A DNA stretch of 64,000 nucleotides from Posidoniimonas polymericola. Its GTDB lineage: Bacteria; Planctomycetota; Planctomycetia; Pirellulales; Lacipirellulaceae. The translations under genes were made by a program, and so were the position numbers. The DNA lies in the NCBI RefSeq assembly GCF_007859935.1, contig NZ_SJPO01000002.1:620001-684000 (forward strand), in the 5' to 3' direction. Positions 7,783 through 18,400 of this stretch are shown in pieces. Each line of letters opens with the position of its first letter. Within the stretch, counting starts at the first letter, position 1. The notes below the pieces were generated by a model that saw only the letters and a list, made by a program, of their open reading frames with translations, was not told the DNA's origin and made no database searches.

Positions 7783-10184
7783 CGGTCGCTCGGTGTTGGA
7801 GGCGTCGGCGGCCGGGGCCGTGCTTGGTAGATGCGGACGTCATCGACGAGGATCGGCGACCCCCAGCAGCTCTCAAACGCAACCGCCCCTCGCTCCGCGG
7901 AGTACGCCGCGGGCGCGGCCACGGTCATCGGCTCCTCGGCCCGCTGGGGATCGATAACTGTGAGCGACACGGCATGCCCATCGTCCACCACACGGAACAG
8001 GTACGACCGCGCGCCCGGATCCACCTCGACCCCTTGCGTTGCCAGCAGCGATATCGAGTTGGCGGCCGGCTTCTCGTGGACTTCGAGCGTGTGCTTCAGG
8101 TCCACCGCCGCGGGCCAGAAGTTGACCCGGACGCCACGCTGCAGCACCGAGTTCTCCCAGCCGGGGCCCTGCCCCCGCTGGCGATCCGCCCGCGTCATCA
8201 CAGCGAATGAGGCGCCATAACCCGACAAGAAGTTCTCTGCAAATCGGACGCGACCAAGGATTGTCAGGGTGCCTTCTTGCGGGTTCAGCGGGAGGCGGGT
8301 CAGCAGGTACGGCCGTCGCTTCCAGGTGTCGATGTGACCAGCATTATTGGCTCGCCCAAGCTGTAGGCCACCGTTGTCTAGCAGCACTTCTTCCAGCGTG
8401 GCCCATTTGGTCCGGTCGATCTGCTCGCCGTCAAAGCTGTCGTGAAGGACTAACTCAGCGTCCTGAGGAACGAGGCGGTCGAGCAGCAGGATCTCGTGGC
8501 CGTGTTTCTTTGTGTCGCTGGCCACAAGGGAACTGAGGTCGCCGTAGGTGGCGATCGGGACGAGCGTCGGATCTTGAGTGATCTCGACCCGATCCACCAG
8601 CACGGCGCCCACCGCAGGCCCTTCCAAAGCGATGTGGTTCCGCTTGCCGCGGAAAAGCGAGCGGACAGTTACCGTCTTGCCCTCGGACGGGTTGTCACGC
8701 AACGAGACAGTGAATGAGACATTCACTCCGTCATCCCGAACAACTAGTCGATAGGGAACGCCGGGAATGGGGGGGGAGAAACCGCTCCATGAGATGCTGT
8801 TCAGCTCGCGGTTACTTTCCAGCTTGACGCCGGTGCGCAGCATGCCCGCCCTAGTGTCCGGATCGGACTCAACACTGCAGCGCGCACACGATGCGAGCAC
8901 ATCGTCCCACGGCGACGCCGCGACGCCCCGAGCGTTGGCGCTGCGGGTCAGCAGGGCAAAAGACGACGCCCCGACCGACGCCAACTCGTCGAACTCGACA
9001 TCGCACGTGACGGTGATCGCACCGAGAGCAGGGTCGAACTCGTTGTTGGAAACGAGGTAGGAACGGCCGGCACAATCAGCACCGCCACCAAGCCGAAGAC
9101 CGGCCGTGGTGGGCTCCGCAGCTCCCAAAGTGCGCCACTTCTGGGTGTCGAGTTGGGTATCGCGGAACCGGTCGACAAGCGAGCGGCCATCGGGCACGCT
9201 GCTGGCGTCCAGGTCGCGACCCAGCACGGCGCTGATAAATCGGTGCAGGTCGGCGCTCGACTGGACAAAGTTGTCCTCACTCCACTGCAGGCCGTCTCCC
9301 TTGTTGAGTTCGATCTTTTCCCCCCGCCGTGGACCTCCGTCGGGGAAGGCTTCGACCTTCCCTTTAAACACGTTCACCTCGGACACCCCAAAGTCGTCGA
9401 CCGCGACGCCAAATTCGGTGCCGAGGTCGACAACCCTGCCATTGGGCGTCTCGATCGTGAAGCCGTGGCCCGCCTCGGTGACGGATGCAACCAGTCCCCC
9501 GCGAACCAGCTTGCCCCCTGCTGGTTCGACGAGGAACTCGGCCGGGCCGACAAGCATCAGCTTGGTGCCGCAGCAGTAGGTCAATTCGACCTCACCATCG
9601 GCGAGTTTGATGGAGCGGCCGGCTTCGATTCTAGCGCCTCTTGGCGGGGATCCGTCTGTGATCCGCCATTCCGCCCCCGGGGAGACGTGGCTCAAAGTCA
9701 CACCGCGTAAGTCATCGGTCGTCGCATCCTGGGACGGCGACGCTACTCTCTCGACCGACGGCCAATTCGCCCAGAAGAATGCGAGCGAGGCGGCCAGCAG
9801 CAGCGACGCGGCCAGCTGCCAAAGTCCGGGTACGCGCCAGCGGGCCGACCGGATGTCCTGCTCATCGTTGCCCAGCGTCGCCAGCAGCGAAGCGGCGCCC
9901 TGGCAGTCGTTGTGTTGCGTTGCGTCCCCATTCACGCGGTCCCGTAGCAGCGCGGCCTCGCTAAACTGAAGTTTCCCTGAGCTGGTGAGGAGCCCGTGGT
10001 GCAGGGCGACGCAACGCAGATAAAGCCGTCTGGCGGCACGGCTTCGACTTAACCAGACGTCTAACTGCGCCGCCTCGTCTTCAGTCAGCAGGCCATCTTG
10101 CAGCCGTGTGCACAGCGTCAGTACTTCGCGTGCTTCGACCGCGGAAAGGCTGTCTGGAGTTGGATTGTCGGCGGGGTGTGACAT
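7779..10184 (-). CDS. FecR-domain membrane protein with two lectin-like domains
   Basis: An 801-residue protein. Residues 1-110 are cytoplasmic with a short helical DUF4880-like start (VLTLCTRLQDGLLTEDEAAQL), 119-141 form one membrane helix, and about 170-290 are a FecR domain (DGEVELTYCCGTKLMLVGPAEF, then NGRVVDLGTEFGV and KVEAFPDGG). The remaining two thirds contain two similar segments beginning FRDTQLDTQKW and SFDGEQIDRTKW, which look like concanavalin/LamG-type beta sandwiches. FecR proteins pass an outside signal to an ECF sigma factor; the sigma gene lies 65 bases upstream. Lectin domains on the same chain suggest glycan sensing, which is inference. Confidence 0.85.
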   Translation of the reverse strand: MSHPADNPTPDSLSAVEAREVLTLCTRLQDGLLTEDEAAQLDVWLSRSRAARRLYLRCVALHHGLLTSSGKLQFSEAALLRDRVNGDATQHNDCQGAASLLATLGNDEQDIRSARWRVPGLWQLAASLLLAASLAFFWANWPSVERVASPSQDATTDDLRGVTLSHVSPGAEWRITDGSPPRGARIEAGRSIKLADGEVELTYCCGTKLMLVGPAEFLVEPAGGKLVRGGLVASVTEAGHGFTIETPNGRVVDLGTEFGVAVDDFGVSEVNVFKGKVEAFPDGGPRRGEKIELNKGDGLQWSEDNFVQSSADLHRFISAVLGRDLDASSVPDGRSLVDRFRDTQLDTQKWRTLGAAEPTTAGLRLGGGADCAGRSYLVSNNEFDPALGAITVTCDVEFDELASVGASSFALLTRSANARGVAASPWDDVLASCARCSVESDPDTRAGMLRTGVKLESNRELNSISWSGFSPPIPGVPYRLVVRDDGVNVSFTVSLRDNPSEGKTVTVRSLFRGKRNHIALEGPAVGAVLVDRVEITQDPTLVPIATYGDLSSLVASDTKKHGHEILLLDRLVPQDAELVLHDSFDGEQIDRTKWATLEEVLLDNGGLQLGRANNAGHIDTWKRRPYLLTRLPLNPQEGTLTILGRVRFAENFLSGYGASFAVMTRADRQRGQGPGWENSVLQRGVRVNFWPAAVDLKHTLEVHEKPAANSISLLATQGVEVDPGARSYLFRVVDDGHAVSLTVIDPQRAEEPMTVAAPAAYSAERGAVAFESCWGSPILVDDVRIYQARPRPPTPPTPSDR

Positions 10185-10249
10185 CGCAACGTTTTCGTCG
10201 AGTGTGGTTTTGCTAGGGCCGTGGAACGGTTGGTCGCCATACGGCCTCT

Positions 10250-10804
10250 CTAGAAGTCGTTGGCAAGCTTACGCTCCAGGCAAGCCATTAGCGCACGGCG
10301 TATCCGCCCCAGCGATTTGGACAGGCGGTTCGCCGTGACTCCGATCTCCTCGGCGATCTTGTTGACCGAGGCGCCCGTTTCGTAGCGACGTCGGATCAGC
10401 GTCCGGTCAGACTCCGGCAGGTCCTTCAGGCAAGACTCCAGGACCTCCATCCGGGGTTCGGGTCCGCTAGCGTACTCCTCTGCATCATGCGCGAGCTTCT
10501 CGAGCGTCTCGTCGTCAAAGAGGCTTACGCCGCGCCTATTCCGTTCATGGTGCTTCAGGCTTTGCAGCCTGGCGATTTTGCAGGCCCACGCGAAGAAGTT
10601 AGTGCCGCTTTGGAATGTTTCGAACTTGTCCCACAGGACGAGGCTGGTTTCCTGCAGCACGTCCGATGCGTCGTTCGAAGTTGGCAGGAGAGCGAGCAGG
10701 AAGTATTGCAGCCGCTGGTAGTTCTCCGAATAGAGAGCCACAAACTCCGCCGTTCTATCCTGCTTTAGTGGCGGCTCCTGTGAGCCGTCTTTCGGCGATT
10801 CCAT
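10250..10804 (-). CDS. ECF-type RNA polymerase sigma factor
   Basis: A 184-residue sigma factor with region 2 (LYSENYQRLQYFLLALLP...DVLQETSLVLW, then FFAWACKIARLQSLKHHER) and region 4 (LPESDRTLIRRRYETG, then the helix-turn-helix VNKIAEEIGVTANRLSKSLGRIR). It resembles the sigma-70 subfamily expanded in Rhodopirellula and Verrucomicrobia. The ATG at 10804 starts just before region 2; longer in-frame starts add sequence that does not look coding. It is followed by the FecR gene, its likely regulator, and preceded by a pseudopilin and PEP-CTERM genes on the same strand, which are its plausible targets. Confidence 0.9.
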   Translation of the reverse strand: MESPKDGSQEPPLKQDRTAEFVALYSENYQRLQYFLLALLPTSNDASDVLQETSLVLWDKFETFQSGTNFFAWACKIARLQSLKHHERNRRGVSLFDDETLEKLAHDAEEYASGPEPRMEVLESCLKDLPESDRTLIRRRYETGASVNKIAEEIGVTANRLSKSLGRIRRALMACLERKLANDF

Positions 10805-10883
10805 TGTCGAGTTCCAGGGACGCGGGGCTTGGGTGTCGTCGTTCCCGCAGAATAAGACGATCGAACCCTGCCGCACCAGGCTC

Positions 10884-11909
10884 CTAGGGTCCGGGGTACA
10901 GATCGGTGTCGTCATCACGTCCGCCGAATTTGTAGAAGACCTCTTCATCGACGCCGTACTCCACGCTGCGGATCGATCCATCACAGAAAGCCATGTTCAT
11001 GGTGCCGGCGTGGGGCGCGCCGAAGGGCGGGATGTCGTTGCCGTTCTCAGTGTTGAACCCGCTGCCGTCCTGGGAGGGCGTCCACGCCACTGAGGCGTTG
11101 CTGCTGGTCGGCTTCCAGCCGGTATAGCGGAGGTTGTCCTGGTCGTGGCCGACGAAGATGTTCTGGTCGTCCGCCGGGTCGGACCCGTCGAGGTACTGGG
11201 CGGGGTCCATGTACTTCTCGCCAATGAGGGCGGTCTTGCTGGTGCCGTCGGTGATCTTGGCGAGCCGCACGGTGCTGCGTTGGTACATAGCGCCGTTCTG
11301 AGTCTTGGTGATCCAGCCGGCGAAGGAGTTCACCGCGGCGGGATTCTCCGGTCCGCCCTGACCGGTGGGGTTGATGTTGCCGGCGTTGCCCGCGTAGTCG
11401 GACCGGGCGACGAAGCAGTCCCCCACGCGGCAGTTGCGGAGGTTGAACGCCAGAAAGTTGTTCCGCAGAATCGGATACAGCTGTGCCTCGCGTCGCGAAG
11501 GGCAGACGAACATCTCGATGGGCGTCTGCACCAGACGCAGCATCTGGGACTCTTTGTCGGCGGCGCCGCTGATGCCCGAGGCGACGTCGCGGAGGCCCTG
11601 CTCCTCGACGTAGGCCAGCAGGCCGTAGGGCCAGCCGCCGCGCTGGTCCTTGCCGTAGCCCTTGTCGGGGTCCGGCTGCCACCTCCAGCCGAAGCCGGAG
11701 GTGGGCAGGAAGCCGTGCGTGCTCTCGTGGTTCAGGCACCCCAGCGACAGCTGCTTCAGGTTGTTCTTGCACTGCGTCCGGCGGGCCGCCTCACGAGCGG
11801 CCTGAACAGCGGGCAGCAGCAAAGCGATGAGCACGCCGATGATGGCGATCACCACCAAGAGCTCTACCAGCGTAAATGCCGTGCGACTATTCTTGCATCG
11901 GTTCTGCAT
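10884..11909 (-). CDS. DUF1559 pseudopilin (type II secretion/type IV pilin-like)
   Basis: A 341-residue protein with a class III prepilin signal: [18 protein letters not shown], where cleavage is expected after a short basic leader and before the hydrophobic helix containing Glu at +5. The helix continues into [20 protein letters not shown], the usual DUF1559 link. The C-terminus has the family block [21 protein letters not shown]. Planctomycetes carry many of these; they are thought to be assembled by a pilus-like machine, but their individual roles are largely unknown. The ATG at 11909 is fixed by the leader length. It lies 17 bases after a PEP-CTERM gene and 79 bases before the sigma factor gene. 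Confidence 0.9.
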   Translation of the reverse strand: MQNRCKNSRTAFTLVELLVVIAIIGVLIALLLPAVQAAREAARRTQCKNNLKQLSLGCLNHESTHGFLPTSGFGWRWQPDPDKGYGKDQRGGWPYGLLAYVEEQGLRDVASGISGAADKESQMLRLVQTPIEMFVCPSRREAQLYPILRNNFLAFNLRNCRVGDCFVARSDYAGNAGNINPTGQGGPENPAAVNSFAGWITKTQNGAMYQRSTVRLAKITDGTSKTALIGEKYMDPAQYLDGSDPADDQNIFVGHDQDNLRYTGWKPTSSNASVAWTPSQDGSGFNTENGNDIPPFGAPHAGTMNMAFCDGSIRSVEYGVDEEVFYKFGGRDDDTDLYPGP

Positions 11910-11926
11910 CGGATAACTCTTTCCTT

Positions 11927-13855
11927 TCAGACGCGGCACCGCCGCTGCGAACCCCGTCGCCGTAGACCAGCGAGAGTCGAGAGCAGCAACGCTATACAGG
12001 GCGCCGCAGGCTCTGGAACGCCGACGGCTGCTGGGCCAGCGGCAGCACCGGTGGTGGCCCCATACTGGGACCGCCAAAGCGCGTAGTCCGCCTGCACGAC
12101 TGTGCCGCCTCCTGAGCCATTACCGTTTAGAGCTTCATCGCTCTGACCCAGGTTGTCCCGCCAGACTGAGTAGTCCGCGGCGTCAACCGAGCCATCGTTA
12201 TTAAAGTCGCCAGGAAGCCCCTGGGGGAGCACCGTCAACTCGTCGTCGAAGACGACTTTTCCGAAGCGGGTAAAGTCTTCGCTTGGCAGCGAGAACTCGA
12301 ACACCAAGTCCTCACGGGCGCCGGCCGCATCAAAGTCGTACAGGTTGCCGAGGCTCTGGGCGCCCCCGCTGGCTAGACTAAGAGCGCCAAGCGGGTTTAG
12401 TTCCGAAACGGCGCCAGCCTCGTCATCTGCGACGCGCCAAACGCCGCCAATCGGCGACCAGCCCTGACCCATAGGCGCGAGCGACAGAGACTCGGACGTA
12501 ATCGTGTAGGTGTCGATCGCGACCGCTTCCCTGAAGCCATTTATAATCTGCGCGGCGCCGGTCGTGCGGTCGACGTTCAGCGTTAGGGTGTCGGTCGCGA
12601 CCCCTTCGTAGACCACGATTCCGCTGACCGTTCCCTCGCCAGCGGGCGTGAATTCGAACGCGATATCGTCGGTGTCCTCACCGAATGCCTTATTGGCTGG
12701 CTGAAAGATGGCGCCAAGCGAGATAGTTGTGCCCGGCGAGAATGCTTGCGACGAGAGTGGGTTGAGTTCTGATAGCCCGGTCGCCGCTGGGTTGGCTTCC
12801 CGCCATTCGCTGCCGCCGATCGTGCTCGCGATGCTCGTCCAATTCGCTTGATCCAATGCGCCAGCTGCGGACAGCACGTCGTAGGAGTCGATGGGAATTG
12901 CGGCTGACGCGCCCGGGTTTTGTATCGACACCTCGCCCGACCGGCGGTTCACAACGAGAACCGGCTGCTGCTCCACAACTAGGCTGGTCTGGATCCCGTT
13001 CGCGCCTCCCGGAGCCGAGACCGGTCGCAGTGTGACCCCGACGCCCAGCTCGGGTACATCAGACGTATCAATGCTGGCAAACCCGTTTATCAATGAACCC
13101 GAGTCGGCGAGCAAGTAGGAGTCGCCAACCGACGGCGTAATGCCCTGCGTGTCAATCTTGAGCGTCCCGCCTAAGTCGAGCTGACCGCCGACGGATATTG
13201 GCGAGGGGCCGGCGGCTCCGAAACTCCATGTGTGGGTGCCCGCCTGGCCGAGGATGACATTGCCCAAGATCGACAGCGATACGCCGTCACCGGAAATCGT
13301 GAGGTTGCGGTCCAGGAACGCCACCGCCGCTGTTACAGATGCTGAACCAGACAGGTTGATCGAACTAGCCGCATTGGCGTTGGTCGGCGTGGCGAGCTCG
13401 TTGCCGATTGACAGCACACCACCCGAAGCGTTCAGTGTTCCCAGGCCACCATCGAGCCCAACCACGAGGTTGGCGGGGACGTCGCCCACCGAGGATTCGG
13501 TGCCCGGCCCCACAACAAGATTATCTCCTGTGCCGATGTTGAGTGTGCCGCTATAGGCGCCGCCGCGGCCTAGCACCAGCTGTGGCGTGGGCAACCCGGA
13601 CCGGTCGCCATCGACATCGACCACTGGATTGGATCCGACCTCAAAGCCAGGGTCCGCGCCGATTACCGCTCGGCTGAAGGTCCCGTCGGGCGCAACTAGG
13701 AAACTCCAGTTGTTGCCATCAGAGAATGAAACGCCATCGCCGCCGAAGCCGCCCTCCGAGCCGATCCACACGTTTTCTTGCGCCATCGACGCGCCCGCCA
13801 GCGGAGCCACGACGAGCGCCGCAACGAGGGAGGCTGTTCGCAAACTGGCCTTCAT
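11927..13855 (-). CDS. PEP-CTERM surface protein with dockerin-like repeats
   Basis: A 642-residue exported protein. Residues 1-25 are a signal peptide (ending GASMAQ). Residues about 90-240 are rich in Gly, Ser and Asn with repeating strands ([23 protein letters not shown]) suggesting a beta-helix. Two repeated blocks with [13 protein letters not shown] and [14 protein letters not shown] follow. Near residue 575 is a dockerin-type calcium pair ([20 protein letters not shown] and [14 protein letters not shown]). The C-terminus is VPEP plus a hydrophobic stretch ([12 protein letters not shown]) and Arg-rich end, the PEP-CTERM sorting signal cut by exosortase. It probably ends up on the cell surface or in the matrix. 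Confidence 0.85.
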   Translation of the reverse strand: MKASLRTASLVAALVVAPLAGASMAQENVWIGSEGGFGGDGVSFSDGNNWSFLVAPDGTFSRAVIGADPGFEVGSNPVVDVDGDRSGLPTPQLVLGRGGAYSGTLNIGTGDNLVVGPGTESSVGDVPANLVVGLDGGLGTLNASGGVLSIGNELATPTNANAASSINLSGSASVTAAVAFLDRNLTISGDGVSLSILGNVILGQAGTHTWSFGAAGPSPISVGGQLDLGGTLKIDTQGITPSVGDSYLLADSGSLINGFASIDTSDVPELGVGVTLRPVSAPGGANGIQTSLVVEQQPVLVVNRRSGEVSIQNPGASAAIPIDSYDVLSAAGALDQANWTSIASTIGGSEWREANPAATGLSELNPLSSQAFSPGTTISLGAIFQPANKAFGEDTDDIAFEFTPAGEGTVSGIVVYEGVATDTLTLNVDRTTGAAQIINGFREAVAIDTYTITSESLSLAPMGQGWSPIGGVWRVADDEAGAVSELNPLGALSLASGGAQSLGNLYDFDAAGAREDLVFEFSLPSEDFTRFGKVVFDDELTVLPQGLPGDFNNDGSVDAADYSVWRDNLGQSDEALNGNGSGGGTVVQADYALWRSQYGATTGAAAGPAAVGVPEPAAPCIALLLSTLAGLRRRGSQRRCRV

Positions 13856-13936
13856 AGTAGTACTGCCTTGGTGATGAGGCGCCGGAGCCGGGAACCCCGG
13901 CCACGAAGAATGAGAAGACGTAGCCTAATGCCAAGA

Positions 13937-14950
13937 TCAGTTACGTCGCCGGCCAGCGCCGATCATGCCTGCTAATCCCATCGCTCCCAGCAGCGCTGCC
14001 GTCGGCTCCGGGACTCCGAGCGAAAAGAACGCTTGGAGCACCAGTTCAGGGCTGCCACCCAAGCCCAAATAGGCGTCCTTCCACTCGCGGAAGTCGCTGA
14101 TGTTGACTACCCCATCAACATTGAGGTCACCGTCCGTTCTCGCGAGCGTCGTGCCGAATGTGTCGTTGGTCTCGCGCCAGTTGTCGAGGATCGGATCGAA
14201 GTCCTGCGGGTACTCCACTAAGCCGTTGCCGTCGGTGTCGCCCGGGATCGCGACCGTCCCAAGTGTGAGCACTGGCCACTCGCCCTGCTGCCCGGCCTCA
14301 CGCATCGTGATCTTGTACGCGTCGTACACGGTGGCGAAGTCATCGGCGCCGTAGCTCAGCCGGAGGAACACGTAGTCGCCCGCGCCCGCCCCGCCGTCGT
14401 ACGCGTCGTTCAAGTAGTTGAGCAGGGAAGAGTCACCGGTGGTGTCGGTGAAGTTGTTGGGTGCGCCCACGAACCCGGCCGGGCTTGAGGGGGTGAGGAA
14501 ACTCTCTTGAATCAACACAACGCCCGGCGTCGGGTCGGGCGCGGATCCATTGTAGTAGTCATCAGTGATTATCGCGGGATTGGGGTCCCTTCGCACGGCG
14601 TACAAGTCAACATCCGTGGTCGTGGGGCCGGTGCCGATCTCGTGCACCATCACGCCTAGGTTGGCGTCGGTGAAGGGGTCGGCTACGGCGCCTAAGTTCG
14701 GAATCTGGAAGGGGAGCACGATTGCTGTCAGCCCTGGACCAAACCACTCACCAACGCTCGCGTTGTAGGTGCCAAAGGTGTCCGGATGCACTTGAGGCCA
14801 ATCTCCAGCAGGCGGCAAGATGTCGCGAACCTCTAGAAACCCATCGTTGGCGTTTGAGTAGATGGTCAAGCCCGTGGCGTCGGGTGGAACTGCGAGTAAT
14901 CCCACGAAACAGGCAAGCAGGGCGATCAGTGTGTTTGTCGTTCGTAACAT
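13937..14950 (-). CDS. PEP-CTERM protein with dockerin-like repeats
   Basis: A 337-residue exported protein with a signal peptide (MLRTTNTLIALLACFVGLL, about 25 residues), a compact beta-rich middle part, a dockerin-like double repeat (GDTDGNGLVEYPQDFDPI and GDLNVDGVVNISDFREWKD) and the C-terminal sorting signal VPEPTAALLGAMGLAG followed by RRR. The dockerin-like EF-hand loops should bind calcium; in planctomycetes they normally lie just before PEP-CTERM and have no cohesin partner I can identify. The ATG at 14950 begins the signal peptide; the upstream in-frame ATG adds 21 polar residues. It sits 81 bases upstream of the next PEP-CTERM gene and probably shares its transcript. Confidence 0.85.
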   Translation of the reverse strand: MLRTTNTLIALLACFVGLLAVPPDATGLTIYSNANDGFLEVRDILPPAGDWPQVHPDTFGTYNASVGEWFGPGLTAIVLPFQIPNLGAVADPFTDANLGVMVHEIGTGPTTTDVDLYAVRRDPNPAIITDDYYNGSAPDPTPGVVLIQESFLTPSSPAGFVGAPNNFTDTTGDSSLLNYLNDAYDGGAGAGDYVFLRLSYGADDFATVYDAYKITMREAGQQGEWPVLTLGTVAIPGDTDGNGLVEYPQDFDPILDNWRETNDTFGTTLARTDGDLNVDGVVNISDFREWKDAYLGLGGSPELVLQAFFSLGVPEPTAALLGAMGLAGMIGAGRRRN

Positions 14951-15497
14951 CGATAGACTTCCTATTTCAGGATTTGCCCGCTGAGACGTGCAATCAGTGG
15001 GTGTCACGGGCATACGCAGAGGTACGCTTCAACAACGGGTCTTCGTAGTCAAGACAAGCTCTGAGGAGACATCGGCGGCTGACCGCCAGAAACCAGTGGA
15101 CAACGCCTGACGGTCATCCTCGTCGGGCGTCGGGTCTGACATCTGAAGAGGACAGAGCCGCTTGGCAGCCACTCATGTAGGAAATACGACGGGCAGCCGG
15201 TTTCTGCACGGAATTCTACAGAAAAGCTGTCTAGCGATAGCAAGCAGGCACAAGCGATCTAGGCGCCTCCCACTCTAAGCCTGCTAAGAGACAGAGCGAC
15301 GATCTCAATCAGATTCTCTACTGAAGTTGGACCAGCCGAGCGCTGGAAGGGTGTCCGCCCATCTACAGAGATCTTGTCTGGCCACGGAGGCCGCTGCAGG
15401 TTTATTGGCCGTCAAAGGTGCGTCGGGCGATGCAACCGCCAGCCGATCCGCGATCTTCTCACCAAAAAGCAATAGGCGAAGTCTCATAGGCCTAAGC
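14951..15497. other. Intergenic region upstream of PEP-CTERM gene
   Basis: About 550 bases between the end of the giant surface-protein gene and the next minus-strand gene. I see no convincing small gene; a 64-codon frame near 15049-15243 has no ribosome binding site and no protein-like features. No hairpin with a T-run was found, so read-through from the giant gene cannot be excluded. Confidence 0.45.
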
Positions 15498-18400
15498 TCA
15501 CGAAATGAGGCACCTAAGACACACTGAACGGCCGCGGCAGAGAGCCAAAGCCGCTGCGACGAACCAACAGGCCACGAGAATAGCCGCCGATCGAGGTTCC
15601 GGAATTGTCGTGGAGCTAGATGGCGATACCGACGCGATGAGATGGTCTCGCCAAACCGAGTAGTCCGCTGCGTCGACTCGACCATCGTAATTGCCGTCGG
15701 CGCCCTCGCCCGGCTCTCCGCCTGAGCTCCCGTAGGAAGTCTTCCAGAGTTCGTAGTCAGACAGGTCAACCATGCCGTCGCGGTTGAAGTCACCGGGAAG
15801 CAGCAACGTCACCGAGATCGAGGCGCCGCTCGCGAAACCTCCGGAGAACGAGGAGGACCGCAGGAAAAGATCAAGGCTGCCGCCGTCTAACAGTACGCCG
15901 TTCAGCGATACGTACCGCTCATCAATGGGGTAGGGAGTGTTAGGGACGAGGACTTCGTCCAGGCTCTCGCCAGCGAGCGTAAATGACGTTCCGAAGATGT
16001 TCAGGGCGCCACCATCACGGACGGTGAGCCCGAATTCAAGATTGCCCCCGAAGACATTCAGGGTGGCGTTCTCGAAGATCTCTGCATCTTGACCAAGGGA
16101 ACCGCCGAGAATGGAGACCTCCCCGCCTGAAAGAACGTCTGCGTAGGCGCCTACCGAGCCGTTGTGAATGTCGAGGGTGCTCCCGTCGCCGATATCAAGC
16201 GCGTCGCCGATTGCACCCCCGAGAACGGACACGGTGCTAGAGTAGACCTCGGCATTCCTGCCCACGGCGCCACCGGGCAGGACGCGGATCGAACTGCCGT
16301 GCCCCGCGGCAAAGTTGTCGAGCAGGGAGCCCCCTTGTTCCACGATGACGGCTTGCCCACGAGCGCCGATCTTTGTCGAGGCGTCGGCCACCACAATCGT
16401 CGAGCCGTCCACCGGTGGGAGCTCCGTCACGTGGAGCACGCCGCCACTGGTCGGAAGCCTGTCCCCGTCTAGCGTCGAAAACGCGAAGGGCGTTCCGTCG
16501 CTGAAGACTCCTGTAAGGGTTTCGCCAGTCGCCAGGCTCAAGGGGGCAGTTTCCCCCGGGGAGTTCAACCCAACAACAGGAATTCCGTCAATCCGGAAAT
16601 CGCCGCCGCTCAGAACCAGCTCGCCGGAGACCGAAACGCCATCAGGGAAGGAGCCCCCTGACAGCTGCAGCGAGCTCCCAGAATTCGCCGTCAGTGATTC
16701 AAATGCCCCGCCAAACACGTCGACAACACTGCCAGACTCCGCGCGAAAACCAGAGCCGAGCTTGCCTCCTGATACGGACACGTAACTGCCCGATTTGGCG
16801 TCGAAGAATCGATCGACGATGCCCCCCTCGATCGACACAGTCGAACCGCTCAACGCGTCGAAACTCGAACCAAGCAGCCCGTCGACCACCACAACGGTAG
16901 ACCCAGCGCGGGCAGTAAGGTAACTTCCCACGGCGCCTCCGGCAACGGTGAGCACTCCCCCTTCACGGACTTCTCCGCTGCGGCCGAGAGCGCCGCCTGC
17001 AAGGTGGTAGCTGGCGTCAGTGATATAAAAGTCGTTGCCCACGGAGCCTCCCACCTGCTGCGCGAGGGTCCCGGTGGAGAGGTTAAGACCGTCGCTGACC
17101 GTCCCGTCGTTGATGACCACGGAGCTGCCAATCGCACGGAAGTCCGACCCAATCTCGCCACTGTTGAGGGTCACACGTGAGCCGTTGTACGCGTCAAAAC
17201 CTTCACCGATTGCTCCCCCGGCGACGACGACCTCCGCGTCGATCGACTCGAGGTAGCTGCCAGCGTGGCCCCCCGCCTCGACGAGCAATGAGCTGGCTCT
17301 GCCCGCTGTGAAGCTGTCCTCGAGCACCGCGCCGGAATCGACTCGCAGGGTTTGCCCTTCTCGGATGCCGTACGGAACCTGGTCGACCGACGCAACGATC
17401 TCTCCTGGGACAAGAGGAGGCAGCTCGGCTAGCTCCAACGTGATTGTGCCCGGCAACCGCGCTGTGTCAGCGTGATCGAGAACGAAGGGCGTGCCGTCCG
17501 CAAGCACGCCAGTCAACACCGCGCGGTAGGGCAGCGTTACTGAAACGGAGTCACCCTCTGCTAAGAGTCCTTCAACGGGATTGTCGTCCAGACGCAGATC
17601 CCCGCCGACTACCTTCATCGAGTAGGCGGAGATCGAAGTATCTGCAATTACTCCGCCCGCAAGAATGAGATTGCCTCCTACAGAGAATCGCGGCCCGACC
17701 CTTCCGCTGGTGATGATTGTATCGCTGCCGCCTCTCGCGGTACCGCTGCCCCGTACGCTCCCTCCCTCGACTCTCAGAGTACCGCCGTTGTAGACGTATG
17801 TGTCTCCTGCGACTTCGCCGGCGGAAAGCGTAACGGCGCCACCGTTTCGTACCGACAACGACTCCACGACGCCGCCGGTGACAGTGGCTTCACTCCCGAG
17901 ATCAACCGTCAACCACTGAATCTGGGCGTCCCCAGAAATCGTAGCAGTGCCGCCGGGGTCCAGAAGCTCTGACAGCGGCGACGAGTTTGGCCTGGCCGTC
18001 AGATAGACATTTCCCACCGATCCGCCAGAAATCGCGGCACTGCTAAGACCGTGAACTACCATCGCTTCAACCTCGCCGCCGGTGACTGAAACACGACTGT
18101 CGCCGTAGACGCGGATTGTGCGCAATGAGCCCCCGTGGATGTCGACTTCGCTGTCGTAGACGAGTGTGGGCAAAGGCGCGCTATCGGTTCCCCCTAGCCG
18201 CCCGTCAGTCATCTCTAGCATAGAGCCGTTGAAGAGGCTCAGGCCATGATCGATGGCGCCGCCATTGAGGGCGACCTGAGCACTGTCCGCATGCACCCTC
18301 TTTCCGACAAACCCACCCACAGACACTTCCAATGCAGAGCCGCGCCCGAGGCGGAGGTTATCAGGGATAGTAGAGCCGTCGCTAACGTGCAAGGTCTGCC

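Noticed and set aside
15305..15793. 162-codon frame at the giant gene 3' end
   Set aside because: Another frame of the giant gene; no start signals.
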